A stretch of DNA of 12,862 bases, taken from the NCBI GenBank assembly GCA_900320415.1, contig ONSE01000135.1:1-12862 (forward strand), in the 5' to 3' direction. The notes under the pieces are model-generated. The model did no database searches, was not told the origin of the DNA, and saw nothing but the letters and a program-made list of their open reading frames with translations. This document shows positions 1-7,715 of this stretch, one piece after another. This stretch comes from an uncultured Eubacteriales bacterium. Lineage in GTDB: Bacteria; Bacillota; Clostridia; Oscillospirales; Acutalibacteraceae. Each line of letters starts with the position of its first letter. Position 1 is the stretch's first letter. The position numbers were made by a program, and so were the translations under genes.

Positions 1-28
1 ATCACAGAATCGTCACATAGTAAACCGC

Positions 29-113
29 TGTGTATACACATTTTCCACGTAGTTTTCCACATTAATTTGAAAAATCGGAATTATACTATTGGTATATGTT
101 GAAATGTGGAATA
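29..113. promoter_or_regulatory. AT-rich upstream region with DnaA-box-like words and a 12-bp palindrome
   Basis: A perfect palindrome TGTGTATACACA lies at 29-40. It is followed at once by TTTTCCACG (41-49) and TTTTCCACA (53-61), with an opposite-strand relative TGTGGAATA at 105-113. These words are one or two bases from the DnaA-box consensus TTATCCACA. The stretch 62-120 is AT-rich. This could be a DnaA-regulated promoter region, part of a replication-origin-type cluster extending leftward out of the window, or chance. No convincing -35/-10 pair with normal spacing was found for the gene at 185; TGGTATATG at 90-98 is a possible extended -10. No origin-linked gene is in view. Confidence 0.25.
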
Positions 114-171
114 TTTATTTTTCTGCCCTTTTTGCCAAATATTTACAACAAATCAATTACAAAATCGTAAC

Positions 172-179
172 GAGGTGAT
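172..179 (+). promoter_or_regulatory. Shine-Dalgarno site that selects a TTG start
   Basis: GAGGTGAT is an 8-base match to the anti-Shine-Dalgarno sequence and ends 5 nt before the TTG at 185. The in-frame ATGs at 209, 218 and 224 have no comparable site, so TTG 185 is preferred. Confidence 0.7.
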
Positions 180-184
180 GACAA

Positions 185-784
185 TTGACGCGCATTCGTA
201 CACAATATATGACAGAAATGGAAATGGGCGGCATTTTGTTCTGCTTTCTCTGCTCCTTTCTGACCGGAAATCTCTATCAGCTTTGCGGCGGTCACCTGAT
301 CGGCGTCCTGTTCGGCGCGGTGAACAACAGTCCCTGGGAGCGGGCAAAAACACTGCTGCTTCCCTACCTCGTCTGGGGGCTGCTGGAGCTTTTGAGCATC
401 CAGCCGTCAATGAAGCGCTACACCGTGGCGAAAACCGTCTCTCTCTGGCTCCTTCTCGGTATGCTCTGCGGCGGCGGTCTGCTTCTGCGTCTCTGCGGCT
501 TTTCCGCGGACTCCGTCCCGTTTACCGCGCTTTCGCTGTTCTCCATGCTGACGGCATCGGCTGCCGCGCTGCTGCTCTACCGTTCTCCCCTGCCGCTCAG
601 AAACTGGTTCGCGGTCTGTGTGTTCCTGCTCTTCCTCTTCCTCTCCCTCTACTTCAGCTTTACCCCCTTCCCTCCCCAAAATCTGCTCTTTCAGGACAGT
701 GATACGGGATTATTTGGCATTGTTCCGATATATTATGACAAAGGCGCCTCATTTTTGGACGCGATTGCGCAAATAAATTCCTGA
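185..784 (+). CDS. DUF6512-like integral membrane protein
   Basis: This is a 199-residue hydrophobic protein with about five predicted membrane segments (roughly residues 14-34, 55-72, 83-103, 113-132 and 140-160). Two conserved-looking blocks resemble the DUF6512 family as I remember it. One is GVLFGAVNNSPWERAK (40-55), matching the family's VNES-WEH-K type motif. The other is near the end, FTPFPPQNLLFQD (159-171) followed by TGLFGI, matching a PP-x-PLF-D...TG-YG block. The biochemical function of the family is unknown to me. The start is TTG, chosen because GAGGTGAT sits 5 nt upstream. The gene stands alone: 70 nt separate it from rlmB, which has its own promoter. Family assignment is from motif recall, not from a search; an uncharacterised membrane protein is the safe reading. 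Confidence 0.7.
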   Translation: MTRIRTQYMTEMEMGGILFCFLCSFLTGNLYQLCGGHLIGVLFGAVNNSPWERAKTLLLPYLVWGLLELLSIQPSMKRYTVAKTVSLWLLLGMLCGGGLLLRLCGFSADSVPFTALSLFSMLTASAAALLLYRSPLPLRNWFAVCVFLLFLFLSLYFSFTPFPPQNLLFQDSDTGLFGIVPIYYDKGASFLDAIAQINS

Positions 785-810
785 AAAAGCTGTTCATCTG
801 CCGTTTTTTG

Positions 811-819
811 TGTTATAAT
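811..819 (+). promoter_or_regulatory. Extended -10 promoter for the rlmB operon
   Basis: TGTTATAAT is a perfect extended -10 element (TG-N-TATAAT), 36 nt upstream of the rlmB ATG. The -35 region at 791-796 (TGTTCA) matches the consensus poorly, which is usual for extended -10 promoters. Expected transcription start is near 826. Confidence 0.65.
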
Positions 820-854
820 GGAAAAGAATATGTGATAGGATAAGAGGATTGCGT

Positions 855-1604
855 ATGAGTGTATCAAATAACGAACCGAATTCCGATGTCATTGCGGGCA
901 GAAATCCCGTCAGTGAAGCGATTCGGAGCAACCGCCCCATTGATAAAATTATGGTGGCAAGGGGAGAAAAAAGCGGCGCCGTGGTGGGGATTCTCGCCAA
1001 GGCGAGAGAAAAAAAGATCCCCGTCAAGGAGGTTGACCGCGCGAAGCTCGATTATCTCAGCGGCGGCGCGGTTCACCAGGGCATCATCGCTTTTGCCGCC
1101 GCCAAGGAGTACTGCTCTGTGGACGATATTTTCGCCTGCGCGGAAAACCGCGGCGAGGCTCCCTTTATCATCGTTCTCGACGAGCTGGAGGATCCGCACA
1201 ACCTCGGCGCGATTATCCGTACCGCGGAATGCGCGGGTGTCCACGGCGTGATCGTGCCGAAAAGACGCAGCGCGGGTCTGAGCTTTACGGTCAGCAAGGC
1301 AAGCGCGGGCGCGGTTGAATATATGAACGTCGCGCGGGTCACCAACATCGCGCAAACCGTGGAAGAACTGAAAGCGCGCGGCGTGTGGGTGTTCGGCGCG
1401 GATATGAACGGCACCGATTACTCCGCCTGCGATTTCTCGGGTCCCTGCGCCATTGTCATCGGCAATGAGGGCAAGGGTATCTCACGACTTGTCAGAGAGA
1501 AATGCGACGTGATCGTCTCCCTGCCCATGAAGGGCAGAGTCAGTTCTCTCAACGCCTCTGTCGCGGCAGGTATCCTGATGTACCGCGCGATGCGGGACAG
1601 ATGA
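855..1604 (+). CDS. rlmB: 23S rRNA (guanosine-2'-O-)-methyltransferase RlmB / TrmH family
   Basis: This SPOUT-class SAM-dependent RNA 2'-O-ribose methyltransferase has 249 residues, normal for RlmB. The N-terminal substrate-binding domain (about 11-85) begins with the family's opening IAGRNPVSEAI and contains HQGIIAF (74-80). The catalytic knot domain shows all three SPOUT motifs: DPHNLGAIIRTAE (113-125), VIGNEGKGI (201-209), and LPMKGRVSSLNASVAAGI (223-240). N116, R122, E205 and the SLN at 231-233 are the expected catalytic or cofactor residues. RlmB methylates a conserved G in 23S rRNA (G2251 in E. coli), but closely related paralogues modify other rRNA or tRNA sites, so the exact target is inferred. 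ATG 855 is chosen over TTG 849 because AAGAGG (842-847) lies 7 nt upstream. It is the first gene of a likely operon with the membrane protein at 1633 and rpe. Confidence 0.92.
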   Translation: MSVSNNEPNSDVIAGRNPVSEAIRSNRPIDKIMVARGEKSGAVVGILAKAREKKIPVKEVDRAKLDYLSGGAVHQGIIAFAAAKEYCSVDDIFACAENRGEAPFIIVLDELEDPHNLGAIIRTAECAGVHGVIVPKRRSAGLSFTVSKASAGAVEYMNVARVTNIAQTVEELKARGVWVFGADMNGTDYSACDFSGPCAIVIGNEGKGISRLVREKCDVIVSLPMKGRVSSLNASVAAGILMYRAMRDR

Positions 1605-1615
1605 ATTCAGATCAG

Positions 1616-1622
1616 AAAGGAA
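1616..1622 (+). promoter_or_regulatory. Shine-Dalgarno site for a TTG start
   Basis: AAAGGAAG-type purine tract ends 10 nt before the TTG at 1633. No other start with a ribosome binding site exists before the first internal Met codon, 30 codons downstream, so the TTG is the best start. Confidence 0.55.
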
Positions 1623-1632
1623 GTGCAACGCT

Positions 1633-4326
1633 TTGTCAGATATTACCAAGGACGCGGACAAGCAGGAACAGCTGCTCAAGGAGCTTGAAATCGAGAGCAT
1701 CCTCGCGGAAACGCACGAGATGGCTGACCGCGAAAAAATGAAGCGCACCGCGCAGAAATACCGCGTGAAACCAAAGGTTCCCGATATTTACAGCAACGCG
1801 GACAAAAAGCCGCGCCTCACTAACGCCAATCCGCTCGAGCTTGACAACGACAAGCCCGAGGAGGGCAACGCAATTGTCGGGGAAAAAACCGCCACCACAA
1901 TCCAGGCGGAGCTGATCATGGACGGCCGTGAGGAACAGGTCCCCACGCCCGAATCCTCCGGACAGCCGGCTCCCGGAGAGACGGAGCCCGAAACGGAGGA
2001 AACGCCCGCGCAGCAGGAAACGGCGGAGGCGGAGGATAATATCAATGTGACGCTCACCCCTGAATACGCGGAGGAAACGCAGTTTTCCGGCGAGGTCCTC
2101 AGCACGGCCGACGCCTACCGGGAGGCTCCCACCATAGAAAATATCGAGGGGATCGACATTGCGGTCCCCGAGGATCCGCCCGCCCCCAAGGAGGAGGAGA
2201 AGGCCGAAGAGGCGCCCGCGCAGCAGGAACCGCAGGCCGCGCAGGAGGAACCCGTGAAGGAGGAACCGCCGGCGGAAGACGTTCCCGACAAAAAAACGGA
2301 CACGGTCGTCGCCAAGGTGCCGATTTACCGTCCCGAACAGCCGGGAGATACGCTCAACATCAAGGCTGGCAGATTCTCCGAGGTGCTGACAACGGAATAT
2401 GAGGAGTATGCCCACTCCAAGAACCCCTCTGTGCTCACGCACGTCATCCGCCCCGAGCCAACGCCCGAACCGGAGGAGGAGGAAACGGAGGAGGATACCC
2501 GCTCCGCAAAGGAAAAGGTCCTCTCCGCGGTCGTCGGCTTCTTCTCCGCGGATGAGAACGAGGATGAGGAAACGCCGCATGAAAAGGAAAAAACCATCGA
2601 GGACTACACGGAGGAAGAGGATGAAAAAAGTATCCTCTACGAGCTGAACCACAATATCCGCAAGCTCTTTACCAGGAGCCTGATCACCGGTGTGATCGCG
2701 TTCATCGCGGTGATCCTCACCTTTGTCACACGCCTGTTCCCCGCCGCGATCATCGAGGCGGTTCCCGTAGCACCCGCCGCGTACGCGGTGTTCAACTTCC
2801 TGCTGATCGGCTTCTCTGTCTTTATCAACAGGGTAGCGATCATGAGCGGTCTGATGCCTCTGGCGCACTTCAAGGGCAATTCCGACACCGCCGTGGCGGC
2901 GGCAAGCGTCGCGGCAGTCCTGCAAACCCTCGTTTCCTTCTTCACTCTCGGAGATATGACGGCGTTCAGCGTCAACTACTACTGCGCGGTCGTGCTCCTC
3001 GCCTTTTTCGCCAACAATCTCGGCAAGCTGATCATGGTGCTGAGAGTGAAGGACAACTTCCGCTTCGTCTGCTCAAAAAGCCAGAAATACGCGGCGAAGA
3101 TCTACAACAACGAGGCGGTCGCCAACAAAATGCTCAGCGGCACCGCCGCGGACAAAACCATTATCGCCTACCAGCACCGCACGGGCTTTCCCGCGAATTT
3201 TCTGAAAATATCCTACGCGCCCGACCCGAGCGAGGATCTCGCCTCCAGGCTGGCGCCGATCACGACGCTTATCGCCCTGATCATCGGGTTGCTGTTCGGC
3301 GTCGTAAGACTCAACTTTGCCGGCGCTGTCAACACGCTGGCACTGATCACCGCGCTGGCAATCCCCGTCTCCACCCTTCTGGCGGTAAACCTGCCCGTGA
3401 GACGGCTGTGCAAAACCCTGCTGGGCTACGGCTCCATGCTGGCGGGCTATCCTTCCATCAAGCAGTTCTGTGACAGCACCGCGATCATGATCGACGCCAA
3501 TGAGCTCTTCCCCACCGACTGCATTGAGCTGGAGGGAATCAAAACCTATGAGGAATACAACGTTGACGAGTCGCTGCTCTGCGGCATCGCGATTCTCAAG
3601 GAGGCGCAGAACCCACTCGCCAACGCGTTTGACTCCGTCATCTCGGAAACGGGCGACAGCCTTCCCGAGGTGGAATCCGTGCTCTATGAGGACAGCCTGG
3701 GACTGGTCGGCTGGATCAACAGCGAGCGCATTCTCGTCGGCTCCCGCAACCTGATGGATAAATACAGGGTGGATACCCCCACCCCCGAATATGAGGAAAG
3801 ATACACCTCAGCGGGCAGGCAGGTCACTTATATCTCCCGCGCGGGCAGACTGGTCGCTATGGTCGTCACCAAGTACCACGCCGATCAGGAGCTTCAGGCG
3901 GAGCTGCAGAGAGCTGAGGCAAACGGCATCAGCTTCCTGATCCGCACAACCGACTTCAACATCACCGACGACCTGATCGCCAAGCTGTACGGCCTGTTCT
4001 ACCGCAGTATCAAGGTGCTGCCCACGGGACTGGGACATGAGCTCAAGCAGGCGGAGAGCGTTGTGGAGGAAAGCTCCCGCTCCTATCTGATCACGCAGGG
4101 CAAGACCTCCTCTCTGGCGCGCGCCGTTTCGGGCAGCGTGAGAATCAAGAGCAATATCTCGCTCGCGATCATCATTCAGCTCATCGCTGTCGTACTCGGC
4201 ATTCTGGTCGCCTGCGCACTCGCCCTCTACGCCGGAACGGGCGTTCTGGGCTCGCTTGAGATCCTGATTTACACCGTTTTCTGGGGCGCTGCGGCAATCG
4301 CCGCTCCCGCCGTTCAAAAACCATAG
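1633..4326 (+). CDS. Degenerate P-type ATPase-like membrane protein with long acidic N-terminal tail (probable pseudoenzyme)
   Basis: The protein has 897 residues. Residues 1-335 form a low-complexity, Glu/Pro-rich, probably disordered cytosolic tail with repeated PAQQE units. About eight membrane segments follow (roughly 349-368, 378-398, 418-437, 446-468, 539-560, 564-588, 842-865, 868-893), with a soluble block (about 590-840) between the sixth and seventh, as in P1B-type ATPases. That block aligns by eye with the P and N domains: STAIMIDANELF (615-626) sits where VVLDKTGTLT belongs, NPLANA (660-665) where HPLAKA belongs, LVGSRNLM (701-708) matches the VGN-LM block, and IRTTDFN (770-776) stands for LTGDN. 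The Asp (D621) of the phosphorylation loop remains, but KTGT has become ANEL, no TGE actuator motif is seen, and GDGxND is absent. ATP-driven transport is therefore unlikely; a regulatory or scaffold role is inference. Start is TTG 1633. It lies between rlmB (28 nt) and rpe (12 nt) in one operon. Confidence 0.65.
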   Translation: MSDITKDADKQEQLLKELEIESILAETHEMADREKMKRTAQKYRVKPKVPDIYSNADKKPRLTNANPLELDNDKPEEGNAIVGEKTATTIQAELIMDGREEQVPTPESSGQPAPGETEPETEETPAQQETAEAEDNINVTLTPEYAEETQFSGEVLSTADAYREAPTIENIEGIDIAVPEDPPAPKEEEKAEEAPAQQEPQAAQEEPVKEEPPAEDVPDKKTDTVVAKVPIYRPEQPGDTLNIKAGRFSEVLTTEYEEYAHSKNPSVLTHVIRPEPTPEPEEEETEEDTRSAKEKVLSAVVGFFSADENEDEETPHEKEKTIEDYTEEEDEKSILYELNHNIRKLFTRSLITGVIAFIAVILTFVTRLFPAAIIEAVPVAPAAYAVFNFLLIGFSVFINRVAIMSGLMPLAHFKGNSDTAVAAASVAAVLQTLVSFFTLGDMTAFSVNYYCAVVLLAFFANNLGKLIMVLRVKDNFRFVCSKSQKYAAKIYNNEAVANKMLSGTAADKTIIAYQHRTGFPANFLKISYAPDPSEDLASRLAPITTLIALIIGLLFGVVRLNFAGAVNTLALITALAIPVSTLLAVNLPVRRLCKTLLGYGSMLAGYPSIKQFCDSTAIMIDANELFPTDCIELEGIKTYEEYNVDESLLCGIAILKEAQNPLANAFDSVISETGDSLPEVESVLYEDSLGLVGWINSERILVGSRNLMDKYRVDTPTPEYEERYTSAGRQVTYISRAGRLVAMVVTKYHADQELQAELQRAEANGISFLIRTTDFNITDDLIAKLYGLFYRSIKVLPTGLGHELKQAESVVEESSRSYLITQGKTSSLARAVSGSVRIKSNISLAIIIQLIAVVLGILVACALALYAGTGVLGSLEILIYTVFWGAAAIAAPAVQKP
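2003..2229 (+). repeat. Two copies of a 17-bp direct repeat in the acidic tail coding region
   Basis: CGCCCGCGCAGCAGGAA occurs identically at 2003-2019 and 2213-2229, encoding the same PAQQE peptide in the same frame. It lies in a stretch of GAG/GAA/CCC-rich codons. Slippage or unequal recombination could vary the length of this disordered tail. Confidence 0.6.
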
Positions 4327-4338
4327 GGAGGAACCGCT

Positions 4339-4983
4339 ATGCTGATTGCGCCTTCACTGTTATCCTGTGACTTCTCAAAAATGGGCAGGGAGGTCACAAA
4401 AATGGACAAGGCGGGTGCGGACTGGATGCATCTCGATGTGATGGACGGTCATTTTGTTCCCAACATCACCTTCGGCGCCCCCGTCATCAAGCGGATCCGC
4501 CCATGTTCCGAAAAGCCGTTTGACGTCCACCTGATGATCAGCGACCCGCTGCGCTATATCGACGATTTTGCCGACGCGGGAGCGGATATCATCACCTTTC
4601 ACGTGGAATCCGAATCCGACATCGGCGCGACGATCGAAAAAATCAGAAGCCGCGGCGTAAAGGCAGGGCTGGTCATCAAGCCAAAAACGCCTGCCGAATC
4701 CGTCTTTCCTTACCTGGACAGACTTGATCTGGTGCTGGTGATGACGGTAGAGCCGGGCTTCGGCGGTCAGAGCTTCATGGCTGACATGATGCCGAAGGTT
4801 CGGGCGCTGAAGGAGGAAATCACCGCAAGAGGTCTTTCCGTCCTGATCGAGGCGGACGGCGGCATCGGAGCGGCTACCGTCGCGGTCGCCGCTGAGGCAG
4901 GCGTTGACGTCTGTGTAGCAGGCACCGCTGTTTTTAAGGCGGAGGATCCCGCCGAGGCCATCCGTTTTCTGCAAGCCTTTTGA
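4339..4983 (+). CDS. rpe: Ribulose-phosphate 3-epimerase
   Basis: A TIM-barrel enzyme of 214 residues (family about 215-225) that interconverts ribulose 5-phosphate and xylulose 5-phosphate in the non-oxidative pentose phosphate pathway. Diagnostic motifs are all present: APSLLSCDF (4-12), HLDVMDGHFVPNITFG (31-46), DVHLMI (62-67), VMTVEPGFGGQSF (134-146) and IEADGGI (170-176). H31, D33, H64 and D173 are the expected divalent-metal ligands, with D33 and D173 the acid/base pair. ATG 4339 has AGGGAGGA (4325-4332) 6 nt upstream, overlapping the stop codon of the preceding gene, so it is translated from the same message as rlmB and the ATPase-like gene. A strong hairpin terminator follows 41 nt after the stop codon. 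Confidence 0.96.
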   Translation: MLIAPSLLSCDFSKMGREVTKMDKAGADWMHLDVMDGHFVPNITFGAPVIKRIRPCSEKPFDVHLMISDPLRYIDDFADAGADIITFHVESESDIGATIEKIRSRGVKAGLVIKPKTPAESVFPYLDRLDLVLVMTVEPGFGGQSFMADMMPKVRALKEEITARGLSVLIEADGGIGAATVAVAAEAGVDVCVAGTAVFKAEDPAEAIRFLQAF

Positions 4984-5024
4984 TTTTTGTTTTTTCATCG
5001 GAAATTTGCATCATCATAAAGTAA

Positions 5025-5056
5025 GGGCAGGCGCTGAGCGCCTGCCCTGTTTTGTT
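5025..5056 (+). terminator. Rho-independent terminator after rpe
   Basis: A perfect 10-bp GC-rich stem (GGGCAGGCGC 5025-5034 / GCGCCTGCCC 5038-5047) closes a 3-nt TGA loop and is followed by TGTTTTGTT. It lies between convergent genes. On the other strand the downstream sequence is only weakly T-rich (TTACTTTA), so it may act in both directions with lower efficiency for the minus-strand gene at 5068-7662. Confidence 0.85.
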
Positions 5057-5067
5057 ATGTGTGATCG

Positions 5068-7662
5068 TTATTTTACCGTTACTTCACAGTAGGCTGTTTT
5101 GCCGTTGTGGGTGCTGGCGGTGATCACCGCGCCTCCCTTTGATTTCGCCTTCAGCTCTCCCGTTACGCTGTTTACCTTGCAGACATTCGGGTCGCTGGAT
5201 TTGTAGGTCACATTGGACATACCGTTGGAAAGAACCGCCGTTACCTGCGCCTTCTCTCCCACGCTCACCTTAATGCTGCTGTTCTCAAAGGAAACGCTCT
5301 TGGGCGACTCGCTGACGGTAATGGAGCAGCTGGCGGTATGACCGTTGAAGGTTGAGGCGGTGACGGTCGCCGTACCGATCGCCACAGCAAAGAGATTGCC
5401 GTCCTGATCGACCCTGACAACCCCCTTATCGCTTGACTCAAAGCGGATGGCTGACGCCGTGCCGCGCGGAATGGAGGCGGTCAGCGCTGCGCTCTCGCCC
5501 GTGCCCAGGCTCAGGGAATCCCTGCTGAGCGAAATCGAATCGGGGGCGGGCTTTACCATCACATTGCAGCTGGCGGGCTTTTCGTTGTAGGTTTTCGCGA
5601 CTACCGTCGCGGTTCCCACCTCCTTCGCCGTTACCAGTCCGCCGATTTTCTCTACGCCCACACTATCCGCGTTATTGGAGTAGTAATACACCTTCTGAGA
5701 AGCGGAGCCCTCGGAGATCGTGCTGTTGAGATCGAACTGCTCTCCCACGCCGAGAATGAGCATATTCTTGTTGAGAGTCAGGCTCTTGGGCGCGTTGTAG
5801 ACGTTGATCTGACAGCTTGCGGAAACGCCGTTGCTCGCGGTGACGGTGACACGGGTGGTTCCCTGCCCCACCGCGCGGATCCTGCCGCCCGGCTCGATCT
5901 GTGCCACGTCCGTATCTTCGCTCGTCCACATGAAAGAGGTCTTTGCCGACGCAGGGGTCGAGGTGATGGTGAACACATAGCTCTCGCCCAGCCCCATATT
6001 GACGCTGTCCCAGTTGAGGGCGATCGCCTCCAGCTCCGCGGCGTCGCCAAAGTTTTTGCCCGCGTTCGCCGTGGCGTCCTTCGCCTCGTATATCGTCTTA
6101 TACTTACAGTCGCGGATCGTATTGCCGCTGATGTTCGAGATCTTGGATTTGCTCATCGCCGCGATGCCGCAGTCCTCTGAGCCGCTGACGTAGTTATCGA
6201 CCACGTCTGTTCCCTTGCTGCCGTTGTTGAACTGTATCGCGTCCGCGCCCGTGTCGGCGACGCGGCAGTCGGAGATGGTTCCGACCTGCGATTCATCCAC
6301 ATATATACCGCTGTTGACACAGCCCTCGATGTCGCAGTCCTTCATCGTCTTGACGATGGTGTCCTCACCGAGAGAAATGCCGTGGTATTTCACCTTGTCA
6401 AACTGATTGGCGGCGCACCGGATGCGGTTGTTGCTCATTTCAACGGAGCTGATGTCGCTGAGACGGATGCCGTAGCCTTTTGTATCGATGTTGTTTCCCG
6501 AAATGGTGACGCCTGTGATGTAATAGTCGCCCTTCGGCAAACCGCCGCTGCCGTCCTCAAAGACGGTGTATCTGTCAACCACCTTGCCGATCATCGAAAT
6601 CGCGGCGCACTCATAGGGCGCGTAGACGTCCTTGACCGTGCCGCAGTGGGTGATCGTGTTGTCCGCGATGACAATACGGCTGTTTGTCGGACGGATGTAG
6701 CTTTCGGAAATGTCCGACGAGGTGTTGCCCTCATTTGCCAGAACGCTCGCGGGATACACTCCCTGTCCGCCGTCGAACATGGAATAGATCGAGATGCCGC
6801 GCGGCGTGTTGTCTATCGTGTTGCCGCTGATCTCGCAGTTCTTCCAGTTCATGCCCTGGATCGCCGCGCTTCCCATATTGCGGAAGGTGTTGTTGCGGAT
6901 AACTACGCCGTCAAAAGGCGCGTTCAGGATGGCGGTATGGGTTCCCACACCTCTCGGACAGTTCTCAAAAAGACAATCCTCAATCAGGATATTTTTCATC
7001 GTGAGGGCTTCGGAACGGCACTGCACGATGTGACCCTCCTTGAGGATATCCAGCTGGATCGACTCGTAGCCTACCTCGCCGACGTCCATGTAGTGATCCT
7101 TGAATGAGCAGCCCTTTACCGTGAAGCCGTCTACGCCCGCGATCTCCATGATGTGGCCGTTGTGCTCATTCTGGAAGGTGATGTTCTTCATCACAAAATC
7201 CCTCGCGTGAGCTACCTTGATCATGGTGTTGGCGGTGCCGCCTCCGTCAAAAACGCCTCCCTGCACAACGATGTTGGAATGGGCGTCATAGCCCGTCGCG
7301 CCCTCGGACGCGCTGTCGTAATCGCCCGTGCGCAGCATATTGGCGGTCGCCTCGGGGTTGCGGTTCAGCGTCACGCCGTCGAGCTGCAGCACCGTATTGC
7401 TGTAGATGTGCAGCGCTCTGGTGAGATCATAGGTCCCCGGCTCAACGGTCACGCGGTAGACATTGCTCTCGCTTGCGCCGTACCGCGCGGTATCCAGAGC
7501 CGCCTGGATGGCGACATAGGTCCCCATATCTTTTATCTGGGACGCCCTGACGTACAGCTCCGTTTCCACACTCTCCGCGGAAACGCTCGCGACGCCGATC
7601 AGACCGAATATCATTGAGCAGGAAACAGCCGCGGCTATGCTTTTTTTGAGAAAGCCTCTCAA
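5068..7662 (-). CDS. Secreted right-handed parallel beta-helix protein with four C-terminal Ig-like (Big_2) domains
   Basis: This is an 864-residue exported protein. A signal peptide runs from residue 1 to 29 (basic FLKK, hydrophobic core 9-25, cleavage after VSA at 27-29). Residues about 35-110 resemble the N-terminal cap of pectate-lyase-like folds (VTVEPGTYDLTRALHIYSNT). From about 125 to 525 many turns carry the beta-helix pattern of N-x-I/F and G-I-x-I spaced 22-30 residues apart (GNTIDNTPRGISI, GNNIDTKGYGIRL, CDIEGCVNSGIYV). Residues about 544-623, 624-704, 705-784 and 785-864 are four tandem bacterial Ig-like group 2 units. Each opens with a hydrophobic strand then L-G-x-GE, or VSVGE in the last unit, and ends with a C-x-(I/V)-x-V strand. 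No LPXTG, SLH or dockerin motif is visible, so how it stays at the surface is unknown. A polysaccharide-binding, lyase-like or adhesion role is plausible but unproven; no catalytic residues could be assigned. Start is TTG 7662. It is a single gene with its own promoter. Confidence 0.85.
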   Translation of the reverse strand: MRGFLKKSIAAAVSCSMIFGLIGVASVSAESVETELYVRASQIKDMGTYVAIQAALDTARYGASESNVYRVTVEPGTYDLTRALHIYSNTVLQLDGVTLNRNPEATANMLRTGDYDSASEGATGYDAHSNIVVQGGVFDGGGTANTMIKVAHARDFVMKNITFQNEHNGHIMEIAGVDGFTVKGCSFKDHYMDVGEVGYESIQLDILKEGHIVQCRSEALTMKNILIEDCLFENCPRGVGTHTAILNAPFDGVVIRNNTFRNMGSAAIQGMNWKNCEISGNTIDNTPRGISIYSMFDGGQGVYPASVLANEGNTSSDISESYIRPTNSRIVIADNTITHCGTVKDVYAPYECAAISMIGKVVDRYTVFEDGSGGLPKGDYYITGVTISGNNIDTKGYGIRLSDISSVEMSNNRIRCAANQFDKVKYHGISLGEDTIVKTMKDCDIEGCVNSGIYVDESQVGTISDCRVADTGADAIQFNNGSKGTDVVDNYVSGSEDCGIAAMSKSKISNISGNTIRDCKYKTIYEAKDATANAGKNFGDAAELEAIALNWDSVNMGLGESYVFTITSTPASAKTSFMWTSEDTDVAQIEPGGRIRAVGQGTTRVTVTASNGVSASCQINVYNAPKSLTLNKNMLILGVGEQFDLNSTISEGSASQKVYYYSNNADSVGVEKIGGLVTAKEVGTATVVAKTYNEKPASCNVMVKPAPDSISLSRDSLSLGTGESAALTASIPRGTASAIRFESSDKGVVRVDQDGNLFAVAIGTATVTASTFNGHTASCSITVSESPKSVSFENSSIKVSVGEKAQVTAVLSNGMSNVTYKSSDPNVCKVNSVTGELKAKSKGGAVITASTHNGKTAYCEVTVK

Positions 7663-7663
7663 A
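7645..7663 (-). other. Short inverted repeat over the start codon of the beta-helix gene
   Basis: TTTGAGA (7645-7651) and TCTCAAA (7657-7663) are perfect 7-bp complements around a 5-nt loop. On the mRNA the TTG start lies within the upstream arm, so a small hairpin could occlude the start codon while leaving the Shine-Dalgarno site free. This may be chance. Confidence 0.35.
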
Positions 7664-7668
7664 TTTCC

Positions 7669-7674
7669 ACCTCC
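7669..7674 (-). promoter_or_regulatory. Shine-Dalgarno site that selects a TTG start
   Basis: On the minus strand GGAGGT lies 6 nt upstream of TTG 7662. This ideal site and the following signal peptide fix the start of the beta-helix protein. Confidence 0.8.
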
Positions 7675-7715
7675 AAATTTCCAAAATAAAATTCTGTAAA
7701 AGAATGTACCTTATT

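Noticed and set aside
66..98. Promoter for the DUF6512-like gene using TTGAAA (66-71)
   Set aside because: Distances to TATACT (10 bp) and TATATG (21 bp) are both outside the normal 16-18 bp spacing.
106..702. 198-residue + strand reading frame overlapping the DUF6512-like gene
   Set aside because: It is Arg/Leu-rich out-of-frame translation with no family features. The frame at 185-784 has the ribosome binding site and membrane segments.
1636..2925. 429-residue minus-strand reading frame opposite the acidic tail
   Set aside because: The Glu/Pro codon bias of the real gene leaves the opposite strand open, giving an Arg/Leu/Gly-rich shadow with no recognisable domain.
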